Below, piece by piece: positions 53,458 through 62,373 of a stretch of DNA of 64,000 bases. Location of the stretch: NCBI GenBank assembly GCA_041441465.1, contig JASDSY010000022.1:367107-431106 (forward strand), in the 5' to 3' direction. The stretch's first letter is position 1; every line of letters starts with the position of its first letter. A program made the position numbers and the translations under genes. The stretch comes from JASDSY01 sp041441465 (GTDB lineage Bacteria > Muiribacteriota > UBA9980). Under the pieces are notes generated by a model that made no database searches, had not been told where the DNA came from, and saw nothing but the letters and a program-made list of their open reading frames with translations.

Positions 53458-54141
53458 TTAATTCTTAGCGGGCAAAACCTCGCGTAAAGCTATGTAGTCG
53501 TTATCAAACCGGACTTTCAGGTTGAATAAATCCGATTTTTGCTTGAGGTTATATTCCGGCGGCATTGTAATTTTAGCGTTTACAACCACCGCTCTCGGGT
53601 CGGACGCCACTTTTGAAATATGAAACGACTCGACATTTTCAGAAATTATATTTTCAGCGCCGTCAATTGATTTTATCAATATATGAGCGCTTCCTTTTTT
53701 ATTTTTAAGATAATTGCCGACGCTGTTAGGGTCAGGTTTTAAATAAAACTCGATAACTTCTTTCTTAGAAAACGGTTCGATCAAATAAACGGTGAATTTT
53801 ATACGTTCAAACCCGTCAAGCGCATTATTATTTTCGTCAATTAATTCAATAACATTAGGCTTTGCGCCCTTATCTTTTTCGCCGGTAATCCATAAATCGA
53901 AATTATTATCATAATAAACTGCCGGATTGACCCTTTTCAGCTCATAATATACGGACGCCATCACTTTAGACATTTCGGACTGAAGTCCCATCGTGCTTTC
54001 GCCGCGGCGCCAGGAATCCATATTATGTGAAAACGCGTAAAAAACGGAAATGATAAGTACAGCCGAAACTGAAACGGCGATCATTACTTCGATAAGGGTA
54101 AAACCTGCATTTATGCCTGTCGTTTTTTTATAATCTATCAT
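53458..54141 (-). CDS. Pseudopilin, PilW/GspJ-like
   Basis: A 227-residue protein. Prepilin leader ends NAGFTLIEVMIAVSVSAVLI, canonical with Gly before the cut and Glu at +5. MSKVMASVYYELKRVNPAVY after the helix matches PilW/GspJ. It is a second pseudopilin set, separate from the 33-35 kb cluster. It lies just downstream of a GspI/PilV-like gene and just upstream of scpA. The ribosome-binding site is weak. Confidence 0.8.
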   Translation of the reverse strand: MIDYKKTTGINAGFTLIEVMIAVSVSAVLIISVFYAFSHNMDSWRRGESTMGLQSEMSKVMASVYYELKRVNPAVYYDNNFDLWITGEKDKGAKPNVIELIDENNNALDGFERIKFTVYLIEPFSKKEVIEFYLKPDPNSVGNYLKNKKGSAHILIKSIDGAENIISENVESFHISKVASDPRAVVVNAKITMPPEYNLKQKSDLFNLKVRFDNDYIALREVLPAKN

Positions 54142-54155
54142 ATCGTAAAAATACT

Positions 54156-54614
54156 CTACTCAATTTTATCATATTTCATGTCATTCAAATTCGCTACATA
54201 TGTGACAAGCGAAGTCTGGCGGTCGCTGCCGTCCTCTAACCATTTCAGGGTGACCATTATAGAAATCAAATTTTTATCGTCATGGCCTTCGGCCTGTTCG
54301 ATTATTACCTGGCCGCGGGCTTTATATTTTTCAAGAAAGCCTTTTTCGATGACGAGGGCGGGATATTTATCATCCGGAAAATCAATAGTTTTACCTTTAT
54401 TATCAAAAATAAAGCGGTCATTTTTTATAGAATCCACAATCGACTGCAAAATTATTGTCGCGTCCAGTATCGCGCCGCCTTTTTCGACGTTCTTAGATGA
54501 CGCCATAAACAAAGAGGCGACAGGAACCACCGTAATGCTTAACAAAACAATAGCGATTAAAATCTGTATAAAGGAAAAAGCCTTTTTATTTCTGACAGCT
54601 GCCGGAAAATTCAA
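54156..54614 (-). CDS. Pseudopilin, PilV/GspI-like, with Gln at +5
   Basis: A 152-residue protein with a prepilin-like N-terminus NKKAFSFIQILIAIVLLSIT. The residue before the cut is Ala and mature position 5 is Gln, not Glu. VVPVASLFMASSKNV and ILQSIVDSIKND after the helix match the PilV/GspI layout of the gene at 33846. The TTG start has AAAGGTG upstream. Loss of Glu5 is normally confined to tip pseudopilins. Confidence 0.75.
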   Translation of the reverse strand: MNFPAAVRNKKAFSFIQILIAIVLLSITVVPVASLFMASSKNVEKGGAILDATIILQSIVDSIKNDRFIFDNKGKTIDFPDDKYPALVIEKGFLEKYKARGQVIIEQAEGHDDKNLISIMVTLKWLEDGSDRQTSLVTYVANLNDMKYDKIE

Positions 54615-54641
54615 AATACACCTTTTGAAAATAAAAATTAA

Positions 54642-55214
54642 TTAATATCTTTTTTTCTTTATTTCTTCTTCGAAGCTCTTATAATTGTTTTTAAATTTAT
54701 CGTAATTATCTATAAAGCTTATCGAATCCCTGGCATTTTCGATCATAGGATGCGAGGGATTTTTCTCTATGAATTTTTCGAAAAGGTCACGCGCCACGTT
54801 AAAATTTTTGCTGGTAAAATAAATTTGCGCCTGGGTGAATTCGGCCATCACCTTTTCCTCGCCGGTAGCATTAGGATCGTTTAAAATAGCGTTTACTCCC
54901 TCGAGCGACTGGTCGAATTTATATTCGTTAAGGCATTCATATATTTTTTCAAAACGTTTCGGCGGAGTGAAATTGACTATACGCGTCGCGGTCATATCAT
55001 TATATGAATTTTTAGAAGTTTTTTCAGTATTATTTTTGGACGCGCCCTTATTTTTAGAACTCGCGTTTTCACCCTGGACGCCGTAGCCTTTATTTAAATT
55101 ATATTCATCCACGCCCGCGGGGTTTTTGCCGCCGCGCATAACAAAAAAAGCCAGAATGACAGCTAATAAAATTGCGATGCCTATTATTAAAGGTTGATAA
55201 CGTTCAGAATTCAT
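54642..55214 (-). CDS. Membrane-anchored TPR-like protein
   Basis: A 190-residue protein with one N-terminal membrane helix (about 9-27). A low-complexity Lys/Asn/Ser stretch follows, then helical repeats at about 90-165 (EEKVMAEFTQAQIYFTSKNF, ARDLFEKFIEKNPSHPM) of the TPR/YbgF type. It likely presents the repeats in the periplasm. It is the first gene of the operon with two pseudopilins and scpAB. AGGAAAG precedes ATG, and a promoter is visible. Confidence 0.75.
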   Translation of the reverse strand: MNSERYQPLIIGIAILLAVILAFFVMRGGKNPAGVDEYNLNKGYGVQGENASSKNKGASKNNTEKTSKNSYNDMTATRIVNFTPPKRFEKIYECLNEYKFDQSLEGVNAILNDPNATGEEKVMAEFTQAQIYFTSKNFNVARDLFEKFIEKNPSHPMIENARDSISFIDNYDKFKNNYKSFEEEIKKKRY

Positions 55215-55243
55215 TTTCTTTCCTGCAATAATTTAATTGATAT

Positions 55244-55272
55244 ATTTTATCATAAATAAAGCTTTATTGCAA
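55244..55272 (-). promoter_or_regulatory. Promoter of the TPR-pseudopilin-scpAB operon
   Basis: Minus strand TTGCAA (55272-55267), 17-bp spacer, TAAAAT (55249-55244). The transcript would start about 25 bp before the TPR-like gene. Confidence 0.5.
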
Positions 55273-55316
55273 TACTTCCTAAATTTGAATTTATTGTTTT
55301 TAGGCCCAATAATTCC

Positions 55317-55346
55317 TTGACATGCGTTAAAATTTTAAGGTATAAT
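55317..55346 (+). promoter_or_regulatory. Consensus sigma-70 promoter
   Basis: TTGACA (55317-55322), 18-bp spacer, TATAAT (55341-55346), both perfect. It is divergent from the operon promoter at 55244-55272 and drives the small membrane protein gene. Confidence 0.75.
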
Positions 55347-55376
55347 TTCAAAAAATGAATTTAACGGAGGCAATTA

Positions 55377-55658
55377 ATGGATTCACCAAAACTTTCGACA
55401 AGTTTTTTCAAAATGGCTTCATTTACTCTGATTATTCTTTCAATAATCATTTTTTTCGGGTCAATATACCTGACAATGACATATCTTATCCCTACGCTCA
55501 ATAATTTCCAGCAAATTCTCGCGGCTTCTAACGATATTACGACAAAGGCATTTTTAACCGCGATATTCGTTTTATTGTTCGCGATAATCCTGGGCCAGAA
55601 TTATATAATATTGCTGCTTGAAAAAATTTACAATGCGCAGATAAATAAAGTTGAATAA
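55377..55658 (+). CDS. Small membrane protein, two helices
   Basis: A 93-residue protein with two hydrophobic helices (about 12-36 and 56-80) and short charged ends. No family motif is recognisable. CGGAGG precedes ATG and a perfect-consensus promoter lies upstream, so it is probably well expressed. It stands alone. Confidence 0.7.
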   Translation: MDSPKLSTSFFKMASFTLIILSIIIFFGSIYLTMTYLIPTLNNFQQILAASNDITTKAFLTAIFVLLFAIILGQNYIILLLEKIYNAQINKVE

Positions 55659-55714
55659 AAACAGTTTATTTGTCGAGCAATTGAAATAACAAGTATTAAG
55701 ATAAGATTTTTTTA

Positions 55715-56671
55715 CTATTTTATCTTGAAAATTATAGAAGAATGAACGGGCCGTTCCTCGCCGACGATTGTAAATAGTATATTTCCGCCGGACGGCTTAT
55801 TCATGAGTTTTTTATTTAAAATTATCGCCGACGATCCGCCGCCGTCAAGGTTAACCGCGCGGTCTACGCCGAGCGATTCCATGAACTCCGCGAGTTCGAC
55901 CTGACTCATGCCGTCCGCCTCTTGCTGCCTGCCTTCAATCACGACGCATATTATTTTACCGTCTTTAAGCTTTCCTATGGCGCTTCTCGGATTTTTTGAA
56001 GTTACAGCCTCGTTGTATTTCCTTAAAGTATCCGACGCTTTTCCGTTATAAACAAGCAGCGGTTTGGTCTGGATATAACTTTTAATCCCGGCCAGTTCTG
56101 ATTTCGAAAATTTTCTTAATTCCGAGCTTTTATAAATTTCGGCGCGGCCGTCGTCGAATATGCAAAAATAAGGATAATCCTCGTGTTTTATAAAATACGG
56201 ATACTTTTGGAAATTATTCATAACATAACCGACGCTGTAAATTTTGTTTTTAATGACAGCGAAATATCCGCCGTTAACGGCAAGAACTGCGTCATTCTTC
56301 ACGGCCACATCCGTTAATTTATTTATTTTGTCGTCAAAACAAATTTCAGGGAAGACACCTGCATTTTTATTTTTAGCGAGGTCTTTTATCAGCGCGATAT
56401 GAACTATATCGCTTTCGGTTTTCCGGCGCGCGCTTATAAAATCAAGGACCGGAACCTGAGCCCTGTTTGATATCGAAACCTCATAGTATATTTCGAACCC
56501 GCTTTTTATGAGGATATTTTTTATATGATTTTCAGAATTGATAAAATCTTTTGCCGGATTAGAGTAGCCGGTAAGAACAAAAAATGACGAAAAGACAATA
56601 AAAACCGAAATCAATATGATTATTCTTTTTTTAGAAACTCCGTTTATTAACATCCGATTCAATTCCGCCAT
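55715..56671 (-). CDS. Phosphodiester glycosidase (NAGPA) domain protein
   Basis: A 318-residue protein anchored by an N-terminal helix (about 17-35), with the NAGPA domain in the periplasm. LAVNGGYFAVIKNKIYSVGY (about 131-150), NPRSAIGKLKDGKIICVVIE (about 230-249), MSQVELAEFMESLGVDRAVN (about 258-277) and LDGGGSSAIIL (about 278-288) match the family found in exopolysaccharide-related proteins. It probably cleaves sugar phosphodiesters of envelope glycans. No glycan genes lie beside it. Confidence 0.87.
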   Translation of the reverse strand: MAELNRMLINGVSKKRIIILISVFIVFSSFFVLTGYSNPAKDFINSENHIKNILIKSGFEIYYEVSISNRAQVPVLDFISARRKTESDIVHIALIKDLAKNKNAGVFPEICFDDKINKLTDVAVKNDAVLAVNGGYFAVIKNKIYSVGYVMNNFQKYPYFIKHEDYPYFCIFDDGRAEIYKSSELRKFSKSELAGIKSYIQTKPLLVYNGKASDTLRKYNEAVTSKNPRSAIGKLKDGKIICVVIEGRQQEADGMSQVELAEFMESLGVDRAVNLDGGGSSAIILNKKLMNKPSGGNILFTIVGEERPVHSSIIFKIK

Positions 56672-56758
56672 AAATACATAATATATCGTTATTACATAAG
56701 TATTATAATAAAAATTATTATATAAATCGGCTTATTTTTATTTTTTTTTACATAAATA

Positions 56759-58735
56759 TTATTTTCCGGGTTCCGCCAGCGCCGAAGCCCTTTCATATAT
56801 TTCGGCGGGCAGGCCGCATTTCCTGGCGAGCAATATTGCGTTAGTGACTTCCGACGGGCCTTCTAAAAGCTTATAAGTGAATATATTTTCAAGGCCATTG
56901 ATCCGCTCCTCGAAATGAAAATTTTTGATCACATTCGTTTCGGCCCGGACGTCAACCGGACGCGCAAGATCTGTTAAATCGCGGTCATGCGTCGCTATTA
57001 TGAAAAATCCTTTGCGTTTTTGCAAATACTCAATAGTGGCACGGCATAAAGCGATACGCTCGCGGCTGTTGGTACCGTGAAAAAGCTCGTCGAATATACC
57101 AAACACAGGTTCAGGCCCCGAAAGCGCGTCAGTCACGTTCTTAGCCCTCAAAAGTTCCGAATAAAAATGGCTTACGCCGCTTGTTATAGAATCGCTTATC
57201 CTTATGTCTGTTATCAGCTTCAAAGGCGTAACTACGGCTGATTCGCATTTTACCGGGCCGCCCGCGCAAGCTAAAATGAGGTTCATCGCAAGCGCCTTTA
57301 AAAATGTCGATTTACCGGACATATTTGAGCCCGTTATTATCGCGAGCGAAAAATTCTCGCCGAAACTTATCGAATTAGGTATCGCGTTTTCAAAAGCAAT
57401 AAAAGGATGCGACATATTGTTTAATTTTAAAACCGCCGATTTATCTTTACAATCGTTAATACACGGCATTTTATATTCAGGTTTTTCGATTAACGCGCCG
57501 GCGAAGCACAAAATAGACTCGAACTCGGCAAGCGCTCCCACTATTTTTTCAAATACCGCTCTTTTATCGTTCACCAGTTTTTCAACATTAACGCAATTTC
57601 TCATATCGAATAATATCAGGGCATCTAAAAGCGCCGGAATCGGAATAGCCAGCCAGCCGGCGGCGCTTGATATCTTATTAAGATAATCTGAAAAGCCGGT
57701 CTTATTATTTTCCGGGCCGGCTTCAGGGGCGGCCTTAGCAATTCCCAGAAAAGAACTTTGTATTTCGCGCAAAATCCTCGAATTAAAATCTTTTTTTTCA
57801 AACATCCACGAAAGATCGGCAAAGCATCCGCAAAATAATCCAAACGGCGCGTAATTTTTCTTTATTCTGGCACAGCGTTCAAAAAATACGCCCATTATCA
57901 AAAAATTCATGACATAGAAAAACGCAAATATCTCATATTTTCCTAAAATCAGTAAAATTACCGGCAAAGCGGCAAAAATCCTGATTACGTTAATGAAAAT
58001 ATTGCCGGAAGGCAGGGTTTGCGGAGAAAGAGCGCCTTCGAGATATTCGGAAAATCTTTTACCGCGCAGCGGAAATAAAAATTTCATCGCTTCGTCTATA
58101 AATTCCTTTTTTTCAGAAAGTTCAAAAACAGCCGATTGGCGCGCTTTGATTTCATCGCAGTCAAATGACGGGCGTTTCAGGTAATTATAAAACCTGCGCT
58201 GCCCGGGTGAAGTTTGAGCCGTATTAAATATTCCGAACAAATTTTGTGTTCCTTTAAAAAGGTCAAGGTCTATAGCCATATAATCGGGCACTTCGTAATG
58301 CCGAATATTTTCGTACCCCTGATCGCCTTTTAAATAAGCATGGCCGTATGGTTCATCACACAAAGCGGCCTTAACGCCCGCCATTTTATGAGAAGGGCTT
58401 TCAACGCGCATAATTCTTTCATTAAGAAGAGTAAGTTCGGCCCTTGACACCGCAAGTTCCTTCAGCACGCCGTCATGAAAGCCCAGGGCAACAACAAAAG
58501 CTATCGCAAACACGCCGCACAGCAGCGGCCATATAAAACCGCTGTATTTTAAAGTTACCAAGAAAAGCGCAAAAGCTGCAAAAAAAGTGAAAAGTCTTAT
58601 ATTTGAATAAAAATCATCTTTTTTTTCAAGCGTTTTGACAAATTCTGAAAATTTCTGGACTTTTTCGCGAGTAACCATCAAAAGTTCCGTTCTTTTTATA
58701 TTTGCCATATTCGCATATTCGTTTATTTTTTCCAT
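56759..58735 (-). CDS. Membrane-associated MutS-family ATPase
   Basis: A 658-residue protein. Two hydrophobic pairs (about 48-88 and 250-290) precede and interrupt a MutS core domain (LFGIFNTAQTSPGQRRFYNYL, core FNTAQTSPGQRRFYNYL, near 163). The ATPase is intact: Walker A ITGSNMSGKSTFLKALA (about 468-484), Walker B FGIFDELFHGTNSRERIAL near 549 and IIATHDRDLTDL. The mismatch-recognition domain of MutS is missing. It belongs to the membrane MutS-related group, whose role is unknown; it is not a mismatch-repair protein by architecture. Its start overlaps the end of the poly(A) polymerase gene by 13 bases. Confidence 0.85.
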   Translation of the reverse strand: MEKINEYANMANIKRTELLMVTREKVQKFSEFVKTLEKKDDFYSNIRLFTFFAAFALFLVTLKYSGFIWPLLCGVFAIAFVVALGFHDGVLKELAVSRAELTLLNERIMRVESPSHKMAGVKAALCDEPYGHAYLKGDQGYENIRHYEVPDYMAIDLDLFKGTQNLFGIFNTAQTSPGQRRFYNYLKRPSFDCDEIKARQSAVFELSEKKEFIDEAMKFLFPLRGKRFSEYLEGALSPQTLPSGNIFINVIRIFAALPVILLILGKYEIFAFFYVMNFLIMGVFFERCARIKKNYAPFGLFCGCFADLSWMFEKKDFNSRILREIQSSFLGIAKAAPEAGPENNKTGFSDYLNKISSAAGWLAIPIPALLDALILFDMRNCVNVEKLVNDKRAVFEKIVGALAEFESILCFAGALIEKPEYKMPCINDCKDKSAVLKLNNMSHPFIAFENAIPNSISFGENFSLAIITGSNMSGKSTFLKALAMNLILACAGGPVKCESAVVTPLKLITDIRISDSITSGVSHFYSELLRAKNVTDALSGPEPVFGIFDELFHGTNSRERIALCRATIEYLQKRKGFFIIATHDRDLTDLARPVDVRAETNVIKNFHFEERINGLENIFTYKLLEGPSEVTNAILLARKCGLPAEIYERASALAEPGK

Positions 58736-61422
58736 TTATCATCATCCCGCATAGTTTTTACATATTTATCGGCATATTCTATTTCGGCCGATATATCGCT
58801 GAACCCGCGCGCGATTTTTTCAAGTTTTACCGCCTGAAGAATTTTCGAATAAGCGGGGCCGGGTTTAATTCCCAATTTTTTCAAATTATCTCCGCATATC
58901 TCGATTTTTATTTTCGAAACATTATTCACATAATCGCACACGGCGTTATAGGCTTTATTATTATCCGCTATCGCCAGAAACACGATTAAAAACTCAGCAG
59001 TCAGGCCGTTTAGCACATTATAAACCTCTATAGCGGAAAGGTTCTCGTTTCTTTTTTTTGAAGCCGAAATTTTTTGAAACTCCGTCTCAACTTCAAGCAT
59101 TTTATTAACAATACCGGTAATGCGGTCGCGCTCGGACTTACTTAAATACGAGCTCAGCAGAAGATCCGGAACTTTCTCGAGCGACACGCCGAGCAGCAAT
59201 ATAGCCAGATATATTATCGTTTTCGAAGGTTTTTCGCCGTCAAAAAGCGGAGCTGCCTTTTCGATCCAGCGCGGCGCCGCCTTTAAAATTTTCCTTATTT
59301 TTTCGGTAAAAACAATATCGCGGCTTATGAATTCGAGCAGGCCGTATTTATCGAGCTCGCATATTATTTCATAAACTTTTTTCTCGTTAAATATGAGTTC
59401 AAGTTCATTTAATATCCGGCGCAGGTCAACCTTTTGCACGACATCATATTTCACGGCTTCGCGTATTTTATGTTCGGTGTTTCTTTCCAATTTAAAATTC
59501 AAACGATTTTTAAACCGCATAGCGCGGAATATGCGGGTGGGGTCTTCGATGAAGCTTAATCCGTGGAGTATTTTTATTTTTTTCGAGTTGATATCTTCCC
59601 AGCCGCCGTAATAATCTACGAGCAGGCCGAAGCTGTCGCGGTTCAGCGAGACGGCGAGCGCGTTTATGGTGAAGTCGCGGCGCAGAAGGTCCTGGTATAA
59701 ATTACTTTGAAAAACATCCGGCAGCGCGGCAGGAGTTTCATAAAATTCAGAGCGCGCCGTCGCGAAATCGATTTTAGGAAGGCCGGGCACCTGTATCGTC
59801 GCAGTCTTAAATTTATCATGGCGGCACAATATATATTCAGGTTTCGAAACTACGGCTTCTGCGAATTTTATTCCCGACATTCCCTCGACGACTATATCTA
59901 TATCGAGGCTCGGCTTATTCAGTATGATATCGCGTACGATACCGCCGACAACGTAAACTGAGGCTTTTTGCTCAAAAGCTATTTTCGATATCGATTTAAA
60001 AAATTCCATTACTTCTTTAGTGAAGTATTTTTCAAGCGGCACTTTTACGTCGGACGATTTAAGCGACTTCAATTTTTTTCGGCTTTCTCCAGAAAACACC
60101 TTATACGGCGCGCCATGCCGAAGGTCTTTCTTGCGGTCGAATATATAATTTAATACATCGGTCCTGGTTATCGTTCCGAGAACTTTATATTCATTACCGA
60201 CCAATATATATTTCAATTCGTTTTGCGACATTTTTATCTTGATGTTTTCAAACGACTCGTTAGGCTCGACAAAAAATACTTCACGATAGATAAGCGAAGA
60301 AACCGGAGCGTTAGAGAGGCCGTGGTGCACAGCCCTGTCAAGGTCTGATTTTCTAATTATCCCTATAACCTTATTATTTTGGAGCAAGGGCATAGCCGAA
60401 AAACCATAACGGAATAAAATTCTTTCTGCCTCGCGGATGAGCGTTTCAGGGTTTAAAAACAATACCGGTTTATTCATTATATTTTGAGCGGTCAACCGCG
60501 GGATTATATATTTTTTGAGCAGCGACTTAACCTTCGATACGGCTTCATTAACGGTGACATGCGTCATCGTAGCGAAGGCGGCGTATCTCGGGCCGCTTCC
60601 GCCAATAGATTTAAATATTTCGCCTATATTTATCTCGTCCATGTTATTTCTCGCCGAAATATAAACATTAGCACTCATTTTAACTATAAACAGGCTTATA
60701 TTAAACTTTTCCGCGCCGGCTATATTCTGAATTATATGATCGAATTTATAAATAAATTTCTGTGTTTCGGAAGTATATAAATTGATATCGACGCCGTTAA
60801 TACTGACAACCTGGCGGGATTTCAAGAGGTCCTGCAGCAGCGCCGCCTGAATTTCGGAAAGCTTGTCCTTGGAAAATGCCGAAATTACGGAAAGATTGGC
60901 GCCAGCCTCGAATAATTTCGAAAAGCATAATATATCGTTAATTTTAGTATTCGGGTATAAAAACGCGCCTGTTATTTCATGTGTTCCGAGCGCAAACAGT
61001 GTAGCACAAACCCCGGATACCGCAATTTTTTTTTCGAACAGTTTTTCGCATAAAAGCGTTGTAACAGCTCCATATTCAGCTTCAATAACTGAATCCGCCT
61101 GAATTTCGCAGGCTATCGAAGGCGATTTGTCATAAACGGTTATAAACACATTCGGGTTTTCTAACAAAGCCGAAAGAAAAGGTATTCTTTTTACGCTTTT
61201 AGCGCATATAAGAATAACTTCGCTCACGTCGTTAAAATTATCGTGTTCTGAAGCGAATGAATAGTCATCATTTGAAAAGTGCATCGACAGAAAATTGCGC
61301 TGCGGCTTATCTAAATTATCAGGGAGCACGATTTCAGCCTCGCCGCCGCATAGAAGCCCTGCCGCGAAAGCCGCGGCTATAGAATCGAATGATGGATTTG
61401 TGCAGGTCGTAATTAATTTCAA
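58723..61422 (-). CDS. DHH-like/CBS/poly(A) polymerase-type tRNA nucleotidyltransferase fusion
   Basis: An 899-residue multidomain protein of the known DHH-CBS-PcnB architecture. An N-terminal DHH-like domain (1-150) has lost the catalytic signatures: TCTNPSFDSIAAAFAA for THxNPDxDA and VYDKSPS for the DHH motif, and the DHHA1 GGSGPRYAAF lacks the usual His. CBS domains span about 320-435 (GIIRKSDLDRAVHHGL, LGTITRTDVLNYIFD). The nucleotidyltransferase head is intact (VYVVGGIVRDIILNKPSLDI, DIVVEG, near 487-512; RRDFTINALAV near 580) followed by the RNA-binding region (EDPTRIFRAMRFKNRLNF). It should add A (or CCA) to tRNA ends, needed since the tRNA here lacks encoded CCA. The start is TTG at 61422. 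Confidence 0.9.
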   Translation of the reverse strand: MKLITTCTNPSFDSIAAAFAAGLLCGGEAEIVLPDNLDKPQRNFLSMHFSNDDYSFASEHDNFNDVSEVILICAKSVKRIPFLSALLENPNVFITVYDKSPSIACEIQADSVIEAEYGAVTTLLCEKLFEKKIAVSGVCATLFALGTHEITGAFLYPNTKINDILCFSKLFEAGANLSVISAFSKDKLSEIQAALLQDLLKSRQVVSINGVDINLYTSETQKFIYKFDHIIQNIAGAEKFNISLFIVKMSANVYISARNNMDEINIGEIFKSIGGSGPRYAAFATMTHVTVNEAVSKVKSLLKKYIIPRLTAQNIMNKPVLFLNPETLIREAERILFRYGFSAMPLLQNNKVIGIIRKSDLDRAVHHGLSNAPVSSLIYREVFFVEPNESFENIKIKMSQNELKYILVGNEYKVLGTITRTDVLNYIFDRKKDLRHGAPYKVFSGESRKKLKSLKSSDVKVPLEKYFTKEVMEFFKSISKIAFEQKASVYVVGGIVRDIILNKPSLDIDIVVEGMSGIKFAEAVVSKPEYILCRHDKFKTATIQVPGLPKIDFATARSEFYETPAALPDVFQSNLYQDLLRRDFTINALAVSLNRDSFGLLVDYYGGWEDINSKKIKILHGLSFIEDPTRIFRAMRFKNRLNFKLERNTEHKIREAVKYDVVQKVDLRRILNELELIFNEKKVYEIICELDKYGLLEFISRDIVFTEKIRKILKAAPRWIEKAAPLFDGEKPSKTIIYLAILLLGVSLEKVPDLLLSSYLSKSERDRITGIVNKMLEVETEFQKISASKKRNENLSAIEVYNVLNGLTAEFLIVFLAIADNNKAYNAVCDYVNNVSKIKIEICGDNLKKLGIKPGPAYSKILQAVKLEKIARGFSDISAEIEYADKYVKTMRDDDKWKK

Positions 61423-61425
61423 AAT

Positions 61426-61836
61426 TTATACCTCATAAGCCCTTCCGGTTTTATAAAATTCATCGAGGATTTCGCGTCTTTCATCATTTAATTTCTGATA
61501 AAAAGACATTGTGTACATTTCAAATTCGTCTACCGCTTTTTTATCATTTACAAGAAGATACCGGCTGTTATGGATAATTTCGTTTTAAAAGACGGTAGAG
61601 ACATTCCTCAAATTAACCAGGTCAACAGTCTTATTCAGCGCCTCTTCAAGTTCGCCGTGACACTGGCTCATCATAAGGCTGCCGTTTTTCTTCGAACATT
61701 CAACGGGCAGTAAAACGGCGATATCGATATCGCTGTCGGGCCGCTCGTATTCGGTCCCGCAGGAGCCGAAAAGATAAATTGCCTGTAAATCAGGGTAATA
61801 TCCAAAAATAATTTTTGAAATTATATCGCAGTCCAT
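61426..61836 (-). pseudogene. MNT-type minimal nucleotidyltransferase gene with in-frame stop
   Basis: From ATG 61836 (GAGG six bases upstream) the frame encodes an MNT domain: IYLFGSCGTEYERPDSDIDI (GS-x10-DxD catalytic pattern) and DLVNLRNVSTVF. A TAA at 61585-61587 then interrupts it. The same frame continues without another stop for 52 codons to TAA 61426-61428, reading NEIIHNSRYLLVND and DEFEMYTMSFYQKLNDERRE, which is exactly the C-terminus expected for this family. A CAA to TAA change would explain it. So one nonsense mutation splits a 136-residue gene. MNT proteins often pair with HEPN toxins; none is adjacent. The truncated 83-residue product may still form. It lies four bases before the fusion gene. 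Confidence 0.8.
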
Positions 61837-61894
61837 AATCAGCCTCAAAAATTCATTTTTTCCTATTATACACCAATTAAAGGCATAATTAAAC

Positions 61895-62047
61895 AAAAAA
61901 CTTTTTTTATCGCTTACTTGGTCCTCGGCGCCTGGCCCGACCTTCGACCACAAGTGCGCCTTGGATTAGGCGGTGTTTGATTTTGAAAAAATCATTACAC
62001 CGCTTTACACTCGAAGGGTGAACGTTCGCTCTTAAAAAAAGTTTTTT
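61895..62047. repeat. Inverted-repeat-bounded structured element 1
   Basis: About 153 bp bounded by AAAAAACTTTTTTT (61895-61908) and AAAAAAAGTTTTTT (62034-62047), a perfect 14-bp inverted repeat. The inside is much more GC-rich than its surroundings and contains a hairpin CGGTGT...ACACCG around 61972-62002. No open frame or transposase is present. Together with element 2 it fills most of the gene-free stretch 61837-62455. Confidence 0.5.
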
Positions 62048-62137
62048 GGCAATATTATAAATTTATAAAGATATGTAATTTTACAAGAATCTGTCAAAAA
62101 AAGTTTATATGGCATCTTATATATATGTTCATATAAA

Positions 62138-62255
62138 ACTAATTGGTTTTCAGGACCGCGTTCAAAAATCCCTCACGGATTTTTGACGCTTATTCTCGGT
62201 TGCTCTCGCCATCCATGGCTCCGCAACCTCCGAAATGTCCATCAAACCAATTAGT
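62138..62255. repeat. Inverted-repeat-bounded structured element 2
   Basis: About 118 bp bounded by ACTAATTGGTTT (62138-62149) and AAACCAATTAGT (62244-62255), a perfect 12-bp inverted repeat. Inside, TCAAAAATCC (62162-62171) pairs with GGATTTTTGA (62177-62186), and the rest is GC-richer than the flanks. It has no target-site duplication that I can see. It may be a small RNA, a cis element or a MITE-like remnant. Confidence 0.5.
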
Positions 62256-62373
62256 CTTTATAAATAGTATTTCAAAATATTCAAAATAAAAAATTAAACT
62301 GTATAAAATTGTACTGTATAATTTCATACTGTATAAAACACCATATTTAATAACCATTTTGAAATATTTTTTC

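Noticed and set aside
61585..61587. Stop-codon readthrough or altered genetic code at the MNT gene
   Set aside because: Many neighbouring genes end in TAA with convincing family C-termini, so TAA is a normal stop here.
61895..62255. Insertion sequence or transposase gene
   Set aside because: No open frame or target-site duplication is visible; only short inverted repeats are present.
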